From an uncultured Lachnospiraceae bacterium (GTDB lineage Bacteria; Bacillota; Clostridia; Lachnospirales; Lachnospiraceae), in assembly GCA_910585075.1 (NCBI GenBank), contig CAJUED010000081.1:1-10228 (forward strand): 10,228 nucleotides of DNA, given 5' to 3'. A program made the translations under genes and the position numbers. The notes beneath the pieces are model-generated. The model made no database searches. It was not told the DNA's origin and saw only the letters and a program-made list of their open reading frames with translations. This document shows positions 1-6,718 of the stretch, one piece after another. The stretch's first letter is position 1, and the number at the start of each line of letters is the position of its first letter.

Positions 1-417
1 CGTCTCGAGAAGGAAAAACCTGTTCTGGAGGCTTTCTGGTCGTGGCTTGAGCAGCAAAAGCCAGTCCGGAATACCCGCATGGATAAAGCAGTGAATTATG
101 TCCTTAACCGGCGGGAAACAGCAGAGACTTATCTGGAGGATGGCCGCTGCAGCTTCACAAACAATCTCAGCGAGAACGCGATCCGTCCGTTTGCAGTCGG
201 CAGGAAGAACTGGCTGTTCAGTGATTCTGTAGAAGGAGCCAATGCCAGTGCTGTAGTCTATACAATGGTTGAGATGGCAAAGGCGCACGACCTGAACATT
301 TACGGATATCTGAAATTTCTGCTGGAACGTCGGCCAACGAAAGAGATGACTGATAATCAGCTCGCAGAGCTTGCACCCTGGAGTGAAAAACTCCAATCTA
401 TCAAAAATCGCATGTGA
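1..417 (+). CDS. tnpC: IS66-family transposase (TnpC), C-terminal part
   Basis: DDE-type transposase that cuts and joins the IS ends. The frame is open from base 1, so the start is off the left edge and about 138 residues are visible; IS66 transposases are usually about 450-550 residues. The hallmark is the segment NNLSENAIRPFAVGRKNW, in which the Glu of LSEN (codon 172-174) is the third acidic residue of the DDE triad. The preceding part (LEAFWSWLEQ) and the C-terminal piece (FLLERRP, LAPWSEKLQ) match the IS66 C-terminal extension. The TnpA and TnpB accessory genes normally lie upstream and are not seen. The ATG at 79 is internal and not the real start. Confidence 0.95.
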   Translation, partial: RLEKEKPVLEAFWSWLEQQKPVRNTRMDKAVNYVLNRRETAETYLEDGRCSFTNNLSENAIRPFAVGRKNWLFSDSVEGANASAVVYTMVEMAKAHDLNIYGYLKFLLERRPTKEMTDNQLAELAPWSEKLQSIKNRM

Positions 418-492
418 ATTATAGTGAATTACTCCAACTCGCAAAGGGCTGGGGTAATTTTATATCTGACCGCATTATTATTTGGCGGTTAC
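1..492 (+). mobile_element. Right end of an IS66-family insertion sequence (left part outside the window)
   Basis: The element holds the transposase C-terminus (stop at 415-417) and about 75 nt of non-coding tail. I place its right boundary at 492 because the sequence reads ggcggttac at 484-492, whose reverse complement GTAACCGCC has the GTAA-type terminus of IS66 elements. Immediately after it a VirD4/TraG protein sequence starts in mid-domain. IS66 elements usually make an 8-bp target duplication; the candidate copy here is gctgcatc at 493-500, but its partner lies outside the window. The boundary is inferred, since the left inverted repeat cannot be seen. Confidence 0.8.
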
Positions 493-1106
493 GCTGCATC
501 TTCCAGAACCTGCCCCAGATGCAGAACCGCTATCCGTTAAACCAGTGGCAGGAGATCATCGGCAACTGTGATACGCAGCTATTCCTTGGATGCACGGACG
601 AGCTGACAGCCGAATTTATCAGCAACCGCACCGGGGAAGTCAGCGTGGCCGTATCCAGCCAGGCAAAGCAGCTCAATACCTGGCGGGTATCCGACTATAC
701 GCCGGAGTACCGGGAAACCCACTCTGTCGGGAAACGGAAGCTGATGACGGCTGATGAGGTGCTGCGCCTCCCGCTGGATGAAGCGCTGATTATCCTGCGG
801 GGGCAGAAGGTGCTGAAGGTGGGGAAATATGACTACACCCTCCACCCTGAGAGCGGAAAATTAAGGGAATGCCGCGCCAGCGACCATGTTCCTGCGTGGC
901 GCAGGCTGCCTGAGACAGAAGAATCGGACTTCTCAAGGCTGATGACGCCGAAACAAAAACCGAAAGCGCCCAGAAAGAAACCGGTCCCGGATAAGCCCGT
1001 TTCAGGGAATCCTTATCCGGAAGCACCGGAAATTCCTCCCGCAGCTCCTACCCACAATGAGGACTACAAAATTGTAATGACGGACAAAAAATCCATCATG
1101 TCCTGA
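493..1106 (+). pseudogene. VirD4/TraG type IV coupling protein, 3' fragment interrupted by IS66
   Basis: The intact protein is the hexameric inner-membrane ATPase that brings the relaxase-DNA complex to the type IV secretion channel during conjugation. Only about 204 C-terminal residues remain. The fragment opens in the late ATPase domain (IFQNLPQMQNRYPLNQW, then IIGNCDTQLFLGC and ELTAEFIS), continues through the conserved YTPEYRETHSVGKRKLMT and DEVLRLPLDEALIILRGQ, and ends in a Pro/Lys-rich tail. Walker A, the membrane segments and probably Walker B would be 5' of the insertion. A GTG at 414 inside the IS opens this frame, but the residues before 493 (MNYSELLQLAKGWGN and on) are IS sequence, so that start is fortuitous. 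The S1-domain gene follows 54 nt downstream. The family call is firm; inactivation is inferred. Confidence 0.88.
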
Positions 1107-1160
1107 AGTGATCCACCTGCTGGCTTTACCGGCAGCAACAAAAATAAAGGAGATTAAACT

Positions 1161-2522
1161 ATGCCCAGAAAAGCAAAAACTGAAGAAACTGTCGTAACTG
1201 AAGAAAACATCCTCCATGAAGATGACATGGAAATGGAAAATGTACCTGTCCCGGAGGAAACCGGAATGGATGAGGAAAGCCCCGATACCCTGAGCGTGGA
1301 TGCGGGTACTGACTTTTCCGCTGCTGAAGAAAGCGCAGAGACTTCCACACCTGCAGAGCCTGTTTCCACGGATGAAGAATCCGCAGGGGAAGACACCGGT
1401 ACGGAGGAACCCCTTCCGGAAGGAACTGCCGTTCCTGATGAGCAGGTCAGAAAAGAGACCATTCCCGATGGGGAGGACACAGATCCTGCGGCGGAAACTG
1501 CAGGCCCGCCTGAAACACCATCCGCCAAACCCGCATCCAAGCCTGCCAGAAAGAAGACAAAAGCCTCGGCAGCAAAGACGGAAACACCGGATGCACCTGC
1601 ACCCATAAAGAAAACCGCTCCGTCTTCCATCCTTACCCTGAGCGCCGATGCGGAAGTCGAAACACAGGAAAGCCGTGAGGATACCATCTGGCATGAGCTG
1701 CAGAACGCTTACCGTACCCGGAAGATCCTGGCAGGTACATTAGGAGGCATTGAGAAGATGGAGGGCGGCAGCACCATTGCCGTTGTCTATTACAAGGAGA
1801 TGCGTGTTGTGATCCCCCTTGCTGAAATGATGATCAACCTTGTGGAAGATGCGGCGCACGATTATGGCGAACTGGTGCAGCGCCAGAACAAGATACTGGG
1901 GAACATGCTCGGATGTGAGATTGACTTCATCATCAAGGGACTTGACAATGCCAGCCGCAGCGTGGTGGCAAGCCGGAAGGATGCCATGTATAAAAAGCGG
2001 CAGATTTTTTACCTTCCGGATGCCAATGGAAACTCCCGCGTATGCGAAGACCGCATCGTGCAGGCGAGGGTCATTGCCGTCGCGGAAAAGGTGGTCCGCG
2101 TGGAGATTTTCGGTACGGAATGTTCCATCCTCGCCCGCGACCTGTCATGGGACTGGATGGGAGACGCCACCGAGCGCTTCCATGTGGGCGAGCAGATCCT
2201 TGTCCGCATCCTGAGCGTCAAGCTCCATTCCCTCGAAGACATCTCCGTGAAGGCGGATGTAAAGAGCGTAAACGTCAACACCAGCAAGGAAAATTTAAGC
2301 AAGTGCAAGATTCAGGGCAAATATGCCGGAACCGTCACGGACATCCATAAAGGCACTGTTTTCGTCCGCCTCCATATCGGCGTCAACGCCGTCGCCCATA
2401 GCTGCTACGATAACCGCCTTCCCGGAAAGAAGGATGAGGTCAGCTTCGTGGTAACGCGAATTGATTCGGATCGGAATGTGGCGTTGGGGTTGATCTCGCG
2501 GATTATTAAGCAGAATATTTAA
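1161..2522 (+). CDS. S1/OB-fold RNA-binding-like protein of the ICE backbone
   Basis: 453 residues. Residues 1-170 are low-complexity and acidic, rich in Glu, Asp, Pro, Thr and Ser, with a basic patch near 127-140 (KPARKKTK), and are probably disordered. The rest has OB/S1-like units: about 188-275 (ILAGTLGGIEK, VVYYKEMRVVIPL), about 298-370 (RIVQARVIAVAEKVVRVEIFG) and a clearer S1 domain at about 385-448 (GKYAGTVTDIHKGTVFVRL, NRLPGKKDEVSFVVTRID). The start is well supported: AGGAGA at 1148-1153 lies 7 nt before the ATG. Proteins of this type follow VirD4 in Tn1549-like ICEs; their role in transfer is not established. A weak stem (1117-1123 with 1129-1135) precedes the gene without a T-run. 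The gene appears complete and is the last backbone gene before the defence cargo. Confidence 0.82.
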   Translation: MPRKAKTEETVVTEENILHEDDMEMENVPVPEETGMDEESPDTLSVDAGTDFSAAEESAETSTPAEPVSTDEESAGEDTGTEEPLPEGTAVPDEQVRKETIPDGEDTDPAAETAGPPETPSAKPASKPARKKTKASAAKTETPDAPAPIKKTAPSSILTLSADAEVETQESREDTIWHELQNAYRTRKILAGTLGGIEKMEGGSTIAVVYYKEMRVVIPLAEMMINLVEDAAHDYGELVQRQNKILGNMLGCEIDFIIKGLDNASRSVVASRKDAMYKKRQIFYLPDANGNSRVCEDRIVQARVIAVAEKVVRVEIFGTECSILARDLSWDWMGDATERFHVGEQILVRILSVKLHSLEDISVKADVKSVNVNTSKENLSKCKIQGKYAGTVTDIHKGTVFVRLHIGVNAVAHSCYDNRLPGKKDEVSFVVTRIDSDRNVALGLISRIIKQNI

Positions 2523-2526
2523 TTGC

Positions 2527-2565
2527 AATGGGATAGCAGGCTCTCAATTCAACTGCTATCCCATT
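2527..2565. terminator. 13-bp hairpin between convergent genes, likely bidirectional terminator
   Basis: A perfect 13-bp stem (2527-2539 AATGGGATAGCAG with 2553-2565 CTGCTATCCCATT) encloses a 13-nt loop. It lies 4 nt after the S1-gene stop and 3 nt beyond the stop of the opposing DUF4238 remnant. Only loose T/A-rich sequence follows on either side, with no long uninterrupted T-run, so termination strength is uncertain. Confidence 0.65.
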
Positions 2566-2568
2566 CTA

Positions 2569-2778
2569 TTACTTCAAATTTTTATATGTATTTTCGGTGA
2601 CAGATTTTAGGATTTTCATCTTTCCATGGCGTCCATATAAATACTTCTCATAACAGACTTCTTTTGGAGTTTTGCAGTAATACTCTTTTTTTACCCTGTC
2701 GAAAACCCATAATTTATTATCTTCAGATGTGAAGTTTCTAAGATAAAACTGAGGAACATAATGCTGTTTCTTAGTCAT
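2569..2778 (-). CDS. DUF4238-like protein, truncated N-terminal remnant
   Basis: The first residues, MTKKQHYVPQFYLRNFTSED, then LWVFDR, match the start of DUF4238 proteins, which are normally about 250-300 residues. Here the frame stops after 69 residues, next to the hairpin and the S1 gene, so the rest seems lost. I take the ATG at 2778 rather than the upstream in-frame ATG at 2802, because the family begins at this point and because the ATG overlaps the stop of the preceding 49-residue gene (ATGACTAA), which suggests translational coupling. The function of DUF4238 is unknown; this fragment may be non-functional or a short derivative. Family assignment is moderately sure from the QHYVPQFYLRNF motif. 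Confidence 0.6.
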   Translation of the reverse strand: MTKKQHYVPQFYLRNFTSEDNKLWVFDRVKKEYYCKTPKEVCYEKYLYGRHGKMKILKSVTENTYKNLK

Positions 2779-2920
2779 GCTCCAATTCAGCCTCCACTTC
2801 ATCTGCCGTTATCCAGCCTTTCTCTTTTACAGACTGCTCTCCTTCTTTCAATGCTTCGATGAGCCTTTCAGATGCGGATATTCTATCCGATCTTGTAATG
2901 CTATTCCTTATTTCTGTCAT
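2771..2920 (-). CDS. Small (49-residue) antitoxin-like protein
   Basis: A short frame begins MTEIRNSITRSDRISASERL and ends GWITADEVEAELEHD. It has one of the strongest ribosome binding sites in the window: GAGGAGG at 2925-2931, followed by AATA and ATG. Its 3' end overlaps the DUF4238 start by 8 nt and its start is 15 nt after the preceding stop, so it sits in the small-gene operon. The pattern LIEALKEGEQSVKEKGWITADEVEAEL resembles the C-terminal half of Phd/YefM or RelB-type antitoxins, but the DNA-binding N-terminal part is short and no toxin partner is recognisable next to it. The existence of the gene is well supported; the antitoxin label is only resemblance. Confidence 0.65.
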   Translation of the reverse strand: MTEIRNSITRSDRISASERLIEALKEGEQSVKEKGWITADEVEAELEHD

Positions 2921-2935
2921 TATTCCTCCTCGCTA

Positions 2936-3118
2936 TCAAAAAGCATTTCTGCAAGAAACGTACTTAGATCCTGAAGAAGCAATCTTTACAGCTTCTGCAA
3001 GCATTGCCTCCATCGCCAGACGTACATGGCTTACCTCTTCCTTAAAATGATCTCGCAAATCATCGCTGCTGTATTCCTGCTTAATCAAATCTACCATAAT
3101 CTGTTCTGCAAATTCCAT
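2936..3118 (-). CDS. Unrecognised small protein (60 residues)
   Basis: I do not recognise this protein. It starts MEFAEQIMVDLIKQEYSSDD, is predicted mostly helical (LRDHFKEEVSHVRLAMEAMLAEAVKIA), is acidic overall, and has no signal peptide, membrane segment or obvious catalytic motif. A GGAAGG site lies about 10 nt before the ATG. It lies between the 58-residue protein upstream and the 49-residue antitoxin-like protein downstream, with short gaps on both sides, so it is probably in the same transcript. It could be one half of a small toxin-antitoxin or anti-defence pair, but nothing in the sequence proves this. Confidence 0.55.
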   Translation of the reverse strand: MEFAEQIMVDLIKQEYSSDDLRDHFKEEVSHVRLAMEAMLAEAVKIASSGSKYVSCRNAF

Positions 3119-3155
3119 CTACTATATACCTTCCATGCGTTTATACTTTAAATGC

Positions 3156-3332
3156 TCATTTCAAGTGTTTCCCATTATTTTCGCTCTCAAGTCGTTCCAA
3201 TTTATTGAAAAAGTCACTGTAGTCATGACCTTTTCCTGCTGCAATATCATGGTAGCTTTCCATTACCATCTGCCGTATTTGATTCTCGTCCAAATCTTGC
3301 CTATTATCCAAAACCTGTTTTTCCCATTTCAT
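3156..3332 (-). CDS. Unrecognised small protein (58 residues), antitoxin-like C-terminus
   Basis: It begins MKWEKQVLDNRQDLDENQ and contains IRQMVMESYHDIAAGKGHDY followed by SDFFNKLERLE. The stretch resembles the C-terminal half of short antitoxins (helix, AGKG turn, helix), but no toxin is evident beside it. I prefer the ATG at 3332 because GGTGAT lies just upstream; an in-frame GTG at 3341 would add three residues and has a poor site. The start lies 29 nt after the Cap3 stop with no terminator between them, so it probably is read through from the CBASS operon. The gene is plausible from its Shine-Dalgarno site and operon position; the function is unknown. Confidence 0.5.
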   Translation of the reverse strand: MKWEKQVLDNRQDLDENQIRQMVMESYHDIAAGKGHDYSDFFNKLERLESENNGKHLK

Positions 3333-3361
3333 ATCAATCACCGCTTTCTTTCAAATATATC

Positions 3362-3886
3362 TTAAGTGTCTTCATATATTTCTGCTCTTTCATCATAATA
3401 AAGAATTTGGTCATTTTTGCATATAGACAGACTAATAACCTTAGTTTTGGCAACTTCACCCAAAATCATAAGAATTGGCTCTTTGCAATTAAAGTTTTTA
3501 TCTTGAGCTATTTTTTTCATTTGAGCTATATCCGTTGCACTTGGAGTTGGATTTGATTTCGGATGTAAATGCCACTCCCCTAAATAATATTCGTTCTGTT
3601 CTTTCCAACATTGCTGTAATAGGCTCTTTAGCCCTTTGATACCTCTATAAAATCTGAACCTGGCCGCTTTAGAGTCTTCAGGGGGTTTTGTGAATTCTGT
3701 TATAACGGCATTTTGACATATCTCGTCGTAATAGCCAATAATTATACCACCTGTTTCCAACTTGTTCTTATTATCTGCAACAATTGACAATAGCTTATGG
3801 TATGCCGCATCTTCTATAAAAATTTTTGACTTAAGTTCTATATTTTCATATTCTTTCATAACCAGCGAATAAACCATCCATTCCAT
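3362..3886 (-). CDS. cap3: Cap3, JAB/JAMM isopeptidase of type II CBASS
   Basis: Zinc metalloprotease that removes Cap2-made conjugates from the CD-NTase C-terminus, limiting or recycling the modification. The JAMM motif is complete: Glu44 (ETGGIIIGYY), then H106-x-H108-P in GEWHLHPKSNPTPSATD, with Ser116 and Asp119. The length of 174 residues is in the normal range for Cap3. The start is uncertain: the ATG at 3886 overlaps cap2 by 41 nt, and in-frame ATGs lie at 3877 and 3859 (the last overlaps by 14 nt). None has a clear Shine-Dalgarno site, so translation probably depends on coupling to cap2. It is the last recognisable defence gene of the operon. The assignment is firm because it sits directly behind the E1/E2 gene. 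Confidence 0.93.
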   Translation of the reverse strand: MEWMVYSLVMKEYENIELKSKIFIEDAAYHKLLSIVADNKNKLETGGIIIGYYDEICQNAVITEFTKPPEDSKAARFRFYRGIKGLKSLLQQCWKEQNEYYLGEWHLHPKSNPTPSATDIAQMKKIAQDKNFNCKEPILMILGEVAKTKVISLSICKNDQILYYDERAEIYEDT

Positions 3887-5618
3887 ATTTTTTTTGAAGG
3901 ATATAATTATGTGATCCTTCCTCTTCTCTGGCTATGAGCTGAATAAGCATCTCCACTGCTGATGTCGCTGCTAAATACATATCACAACCAAGTGCCGGAA
4001 AAACAGGATGCCAACATCCAATGCCCTCCCATGGCAACCCATCCGCTAACATTTGTTCTTTATCCTGTTGTGTTATTCTCTCCATGCGGCTGTCAAACAT
4101 CGAACTATTAAAGCCTTTTCCCTTGTAGTATATAAAATACAGCCTTTCTGCCTTATAGCCTACAGATACTGAAACGAAAGTTTTTCTTTCACTAATTTGT
4201 GACAGCATATTTATAATGGCATCTTTTGCAGTACAATCAATGACCACATCATATGAATTCAAATAACTCAGATTATCAGGTGATAAATACTCCGTTAAGG
4301 CTTCAGCCTGTACATGACTGCTGATTTCCTCCAGACGTTTCTGTAATTCAGCAGCCTTATTCTGATGTAAGCTTTTAATTGATAAAGTATGTCTTGCAAG
4401 ATTTCCTACTGCCAAACTGTCCCCATCTACAAGCAGAATTTTCCAAACTCCTGACCGCACAAGTAATTCTGCTATAATAGAACCCATAGAACCCACTCCG
4501 ATAATCGCAAACTTCTTACTGGTTATTTTCCTGTCAAACATTCCTCTGTTCAAAATTTGTTTCTGATTCCAGTTCTCCGAAAAACACCATTCTATTTGTT
4601 GATTGTCTTTAAGGACATTTGATGAGTCCCTATAACGCCAACCGGTCTTGTTTGCCCGAAATCCTTTTTGAGTTTTGTTATGATGTGAAAGGACAGGAAG
4701 CATCCATGCCCACCAGTGATAATTCTCATACTCTCCTCCAAACCGCCTCGGAATGGGAAAGCCGATCAAAAACAAATGCCTCTTTCCATCCCTCATCTTA
4801 TCCAGAAGTCTTACAACATCCGTATCCCACAATAGATTATTTAACTCAAATGCTTCCTTTAATTCGCCAATCGTATTTGGTGCCTGCCATCTGTTTACTA
4901 CTGGAACATGGTCCACTATAAGCCAAATCCCTTTATAAAAATTTTTGTCACTTTTGTCAACATATCCACCCCACACATTCTGAACGCACAAATTTCCCTT
5001 TTCATCCCAAAATGAATCAACAAAATACTGACTGTTTCCTTGGTAATACATCTTAAATATTCCCGATTTGGCTCCTGCATCTTCCCATTGCATGAAAGAA
5101 ACGCAATCTTCATCGAAAATTATTTGTGTCTTCTTTAATTCATTTACATCTGGTAATTCAAAATTGTCCTGTTCAGAAATTAAATCATCATTCTCTGCCT
5201 TGTCTATCCATTCCAAAAGCCGTATGATATTCCACTTTATTCTCCCTGTTGCCTCAAGAGGTTCGCTATTTATATCAGCCACAGATTCCAATGGATCTTT
5301 AAGGCAAACATCACCTTCTCTCCATAATCCATTTTCTGAAATCAGTCCATTATTAGATTGGTGATAAAATGTATCTGAGATTCCTCCAATCACGGAAGGA
5401 AAAATTTTCACTTTCCCATAAGGGAAAATGTCCTGAACCGTTATGTACCACGCAGTCTCCTTCGGAATATTTCTTCCTGCAAAGTTATGATGTACATTGA
5501 TGCCGAAATACCATACTGAATCATCTTCATCCCATGTCAAATCCGTTATTAGCTCCACTTGACTAAATTCATCAATACAACGTCTGCTTTCCAGCAACAT
5601 TTCAGATGGTATTTTCAA
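3846..5618 (-). CDS. cap2: Cap2, E2-E1 fusion ligase of type II CBASS
   Basis: Ubiquitin-like transferase that adenylates the C-terminus of the CD-NTase, passes it from an E1 to an E2 cysteine and conjugates it, which primes cyclic nucleotide synthesis. 590 residues. The N-terminal E2-like part (about 1-160) has Cys105 (EGDVCLKDP) as the likely catalytic cysteine. A linker region follows, then a C-terminal E1/ThiF adenylation domain from about 360: GVGSMG (374-379), LVDGD (396-400), NLAR (406-409), Lys421, and DVVIDCTAKDA. The E1 cysteine is probably Cys535 (GIGCWHP), with Cys545 as the alternative. The start is TTG at 5618, overlapping the CD-NTase stop as TTGA; GGGAGG at 5628-5633 lies 9 nt upstream, whereas the ATG at 5600 is too far from it. 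Length and architecture match known Cap2. Confidence 0.94.
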   Translation of the reverse strand: MKIPSEMLLESRRCIDEFSQVELITDLTWDEDDSVWYFGINVHHNFAGRNIPKETAWYITVQDIFPYGKVKIFPSVIGGISDTFYHQSNNGLISENGLWREGDVCLKDPLESVADINSEPLEATGRIKWNIIRLLEWIDKAENDDLISEQDNFELPDVNELKKTQIIFDEDCVSFMQWEDAGAKSGIFKMYYQGNSQYFVDSFWDEKGNLCVQNVWGGYVDKSDKNFYKGIWLIVDHVPVVNRWQAPNTIGELKEAFELNNLLWDTDVVRLLDKMRDGKRHLFLIGFPIPRRFGGEYENYHWWAWMLPVLSHHNKTQKGFRANKTGWRYRDSSNVLKDNQQIEWCFSENWNQKQILNRGMFDRKITSKKFAIIGVGSMGSIIAELLVRSGVWKILLVDGDSLAVGNLARHTLSIKSLHQNKAAELQKRLEEISSHVQAEALTEYLSPDNLSYLNSYDVVIDCTAKDAIINMLSQISERKTFVSVSVGYKAERLYFIYYKGKGFNSSMFDSRMERITQQDKEQMLADGLPWEGIGCWHPVFPALGCDMYLAATSAVEMLIQLIAREEEGSHNYILQKKYGMDGLFAGYERI

Positions 5619-6718
5619 GCAAATCTTCCTCCCGTCAAATTAACACTTGGCTCCTCTCTTTTTGTAAACACTGCTTGCTGTTGTTTAGGCGCCTCTGGAA
5701 ACTTGTTTCCAAACAACTTTCTCCATAAATCTGCACTTTCCTGAACAGTTTCTGCTTCATACGCATTTCTTGCTATAACAGCCGCCTCACATACTGACTC
5801 ATAAAATGCATCATAGTCTTCTTCTGATAACCTGCCAAATACATCATGCTCTGATACCCCTCTATCTTTCAGCTTTGGTTTTTGAGGATAATCAGAAACT
5901 ATTTTTTCAAGGGTTAATACTACTCCCTCTGCAATGGACTTAATTCCATCCGGACAGCAGTCACCTACAAAATGTTCCAGAGGATAGCTTTTAGGATGCT
6001 TGATATCCGTAAATTTTTCTTTTCTCCACCACTTAATACATTTTACAACATTCACATAATGCCCATTACAACTCGCATTTTTTTCATGAGTCCAACGAAT
6101 CTGCTCCAGTGGATGTGTTTCGTCCCATAATTCCGCCTCCCTATCCGGAATAAACAATGGATCGTTCTTCCAACTTGCATTGTCATCTGCTGCCATAAAC
6201 TCCGCAAATGCAGTTTTCCATGGATTATAAGCACTTTCTACAATTTCTGCAAACAATTCACTCATTTCTTCCACATCATTGTCTGAAAGAACTGCCAAAT
6301 TCTCTAACAGCCCCTGTTCTGCCAATGACGGAGCAGAAGTTGGAACAACATCCAAATCTACATGCGTCATCTCAATTCCCCATGAACGCCCCTGCTTTCT
6401 ATACTTACCCTCATAATATTTCTCTAAAAACGGTTCAAAAACATTTAAAGCTTCTTCTGGAGTTACTTCTTCTTTATCCAGTTTTGTTACTACCACGATA
6501 TCCACATCTGACCGTTTCCCCTGTTTCGGTCTTACTGCAGTAGACCTTCTGTAGCTTCCCTGTAGAAATGTTGTTACGATAATGTCTTTAAGATCCTCAT
6601 CGGCCATCAACCTGTTCCTCAATGTTGTATGGGCAGACTTCAGTTCATTAACCTGATTATCAGTCAATCTGATATTCTTTAAAAAATCATTGAAATAAGT
6701 TACCATTTTCTGTGCCAT
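5615..6718 (-). CDS. CD-NTase (cGAS/DncV-like nucleotidyltransferase) of CBASS
   Basis: It makes the cyclic oligonucleotide that activates the effector when phage infects. 367 residues, SMODS-type fold. The nucleotidyltransferase core shows G54-S55 in LQGSYRRST, the metal-binding pair D71-x-D73 in SDVDIVVV, and the third acidic position in THVDLDVVP (D121 or D123). The second half, with VVKCIKWWRKEKF and HPKSYPLEHFVGD, is the helical lobe. The C-terminus ends GGRFA; a small terminal residue (Gly or Ala) is what Cap2 needs for conjugation. I cannot assign the clade or cyclic product from sequence alone. The ATG overlaps the preceding stop by 1 nt (TAATG) and has AGGAG 7 nt upstream. Confidence 0.94.
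   Translation of the reverse strand: MAQKMVTYFNDFLKNIRLTDNQVNELKSAHTTLRNRLMADEDLKDIIVTTFLQGSYRRSTAVRPKQGKRSDVDIVVVTKLDKEEVTPEEALNVFEPFLEKYYEGKYRKQGRSWGIEMTHVDLDVVPTSAPSLAEQGLLENLAVLSDNDVEEMSELFAEIVESAYNPWKTAFAEFMAADDNASWKNDPLFIPDREAELWDETHPLEQIRWTHEKNASCNGHYVNVVKCIKWWRKEKFTDIKHPKSYPLEHFVGDCCPDGIKSIAEGVVLTLEKIVSDYPQKPKLKDRGVSEHDVFGRLSEEDYDAFYESVCEAAVIARNAYEAETVQESADLWRKLFGNKFPEAPKQQQAVFTKREEPSVNLTGGRFA
5628..5633 (-). promoter_or_regulatory. Shine-Dalgarno of cap2, embedded in the CD-NTase C-terminal codons
   Basis: GGGAGG on the - strand lies 9 nt before the TTG at 5618. It is formed by the last base of a Thr codon and the two GGA codons of the GGRFA tail. It decides the TTG start, because the next ATG (5600) is 27 nt from this site. 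Confidence 0.75.

Noticed and set aside
414..1106. A complete gene starting at GTG 414
   Set aside because: Its first 26 residues are IS66 tail sequence; the recognisable coupling-protein sequence begins only after the IS end near 493, so the start is fortuitous.
1117..1135. Hairpin between the VirD4 remnant and the S1 gene as a terminator
   Set aside because: The stem is only 7 bp with one wobble pair and no T-run follows; it is too weak to call.
1002..1694. Long - strand open frames opposite the VirD4 tail and the S1 gene
   Set aside because: They are antisense shadows of GC-rich, low-complexity coding sequence, with Cys/Phe- or Ser-rich translations and no family resemblance or ribosome binding site.
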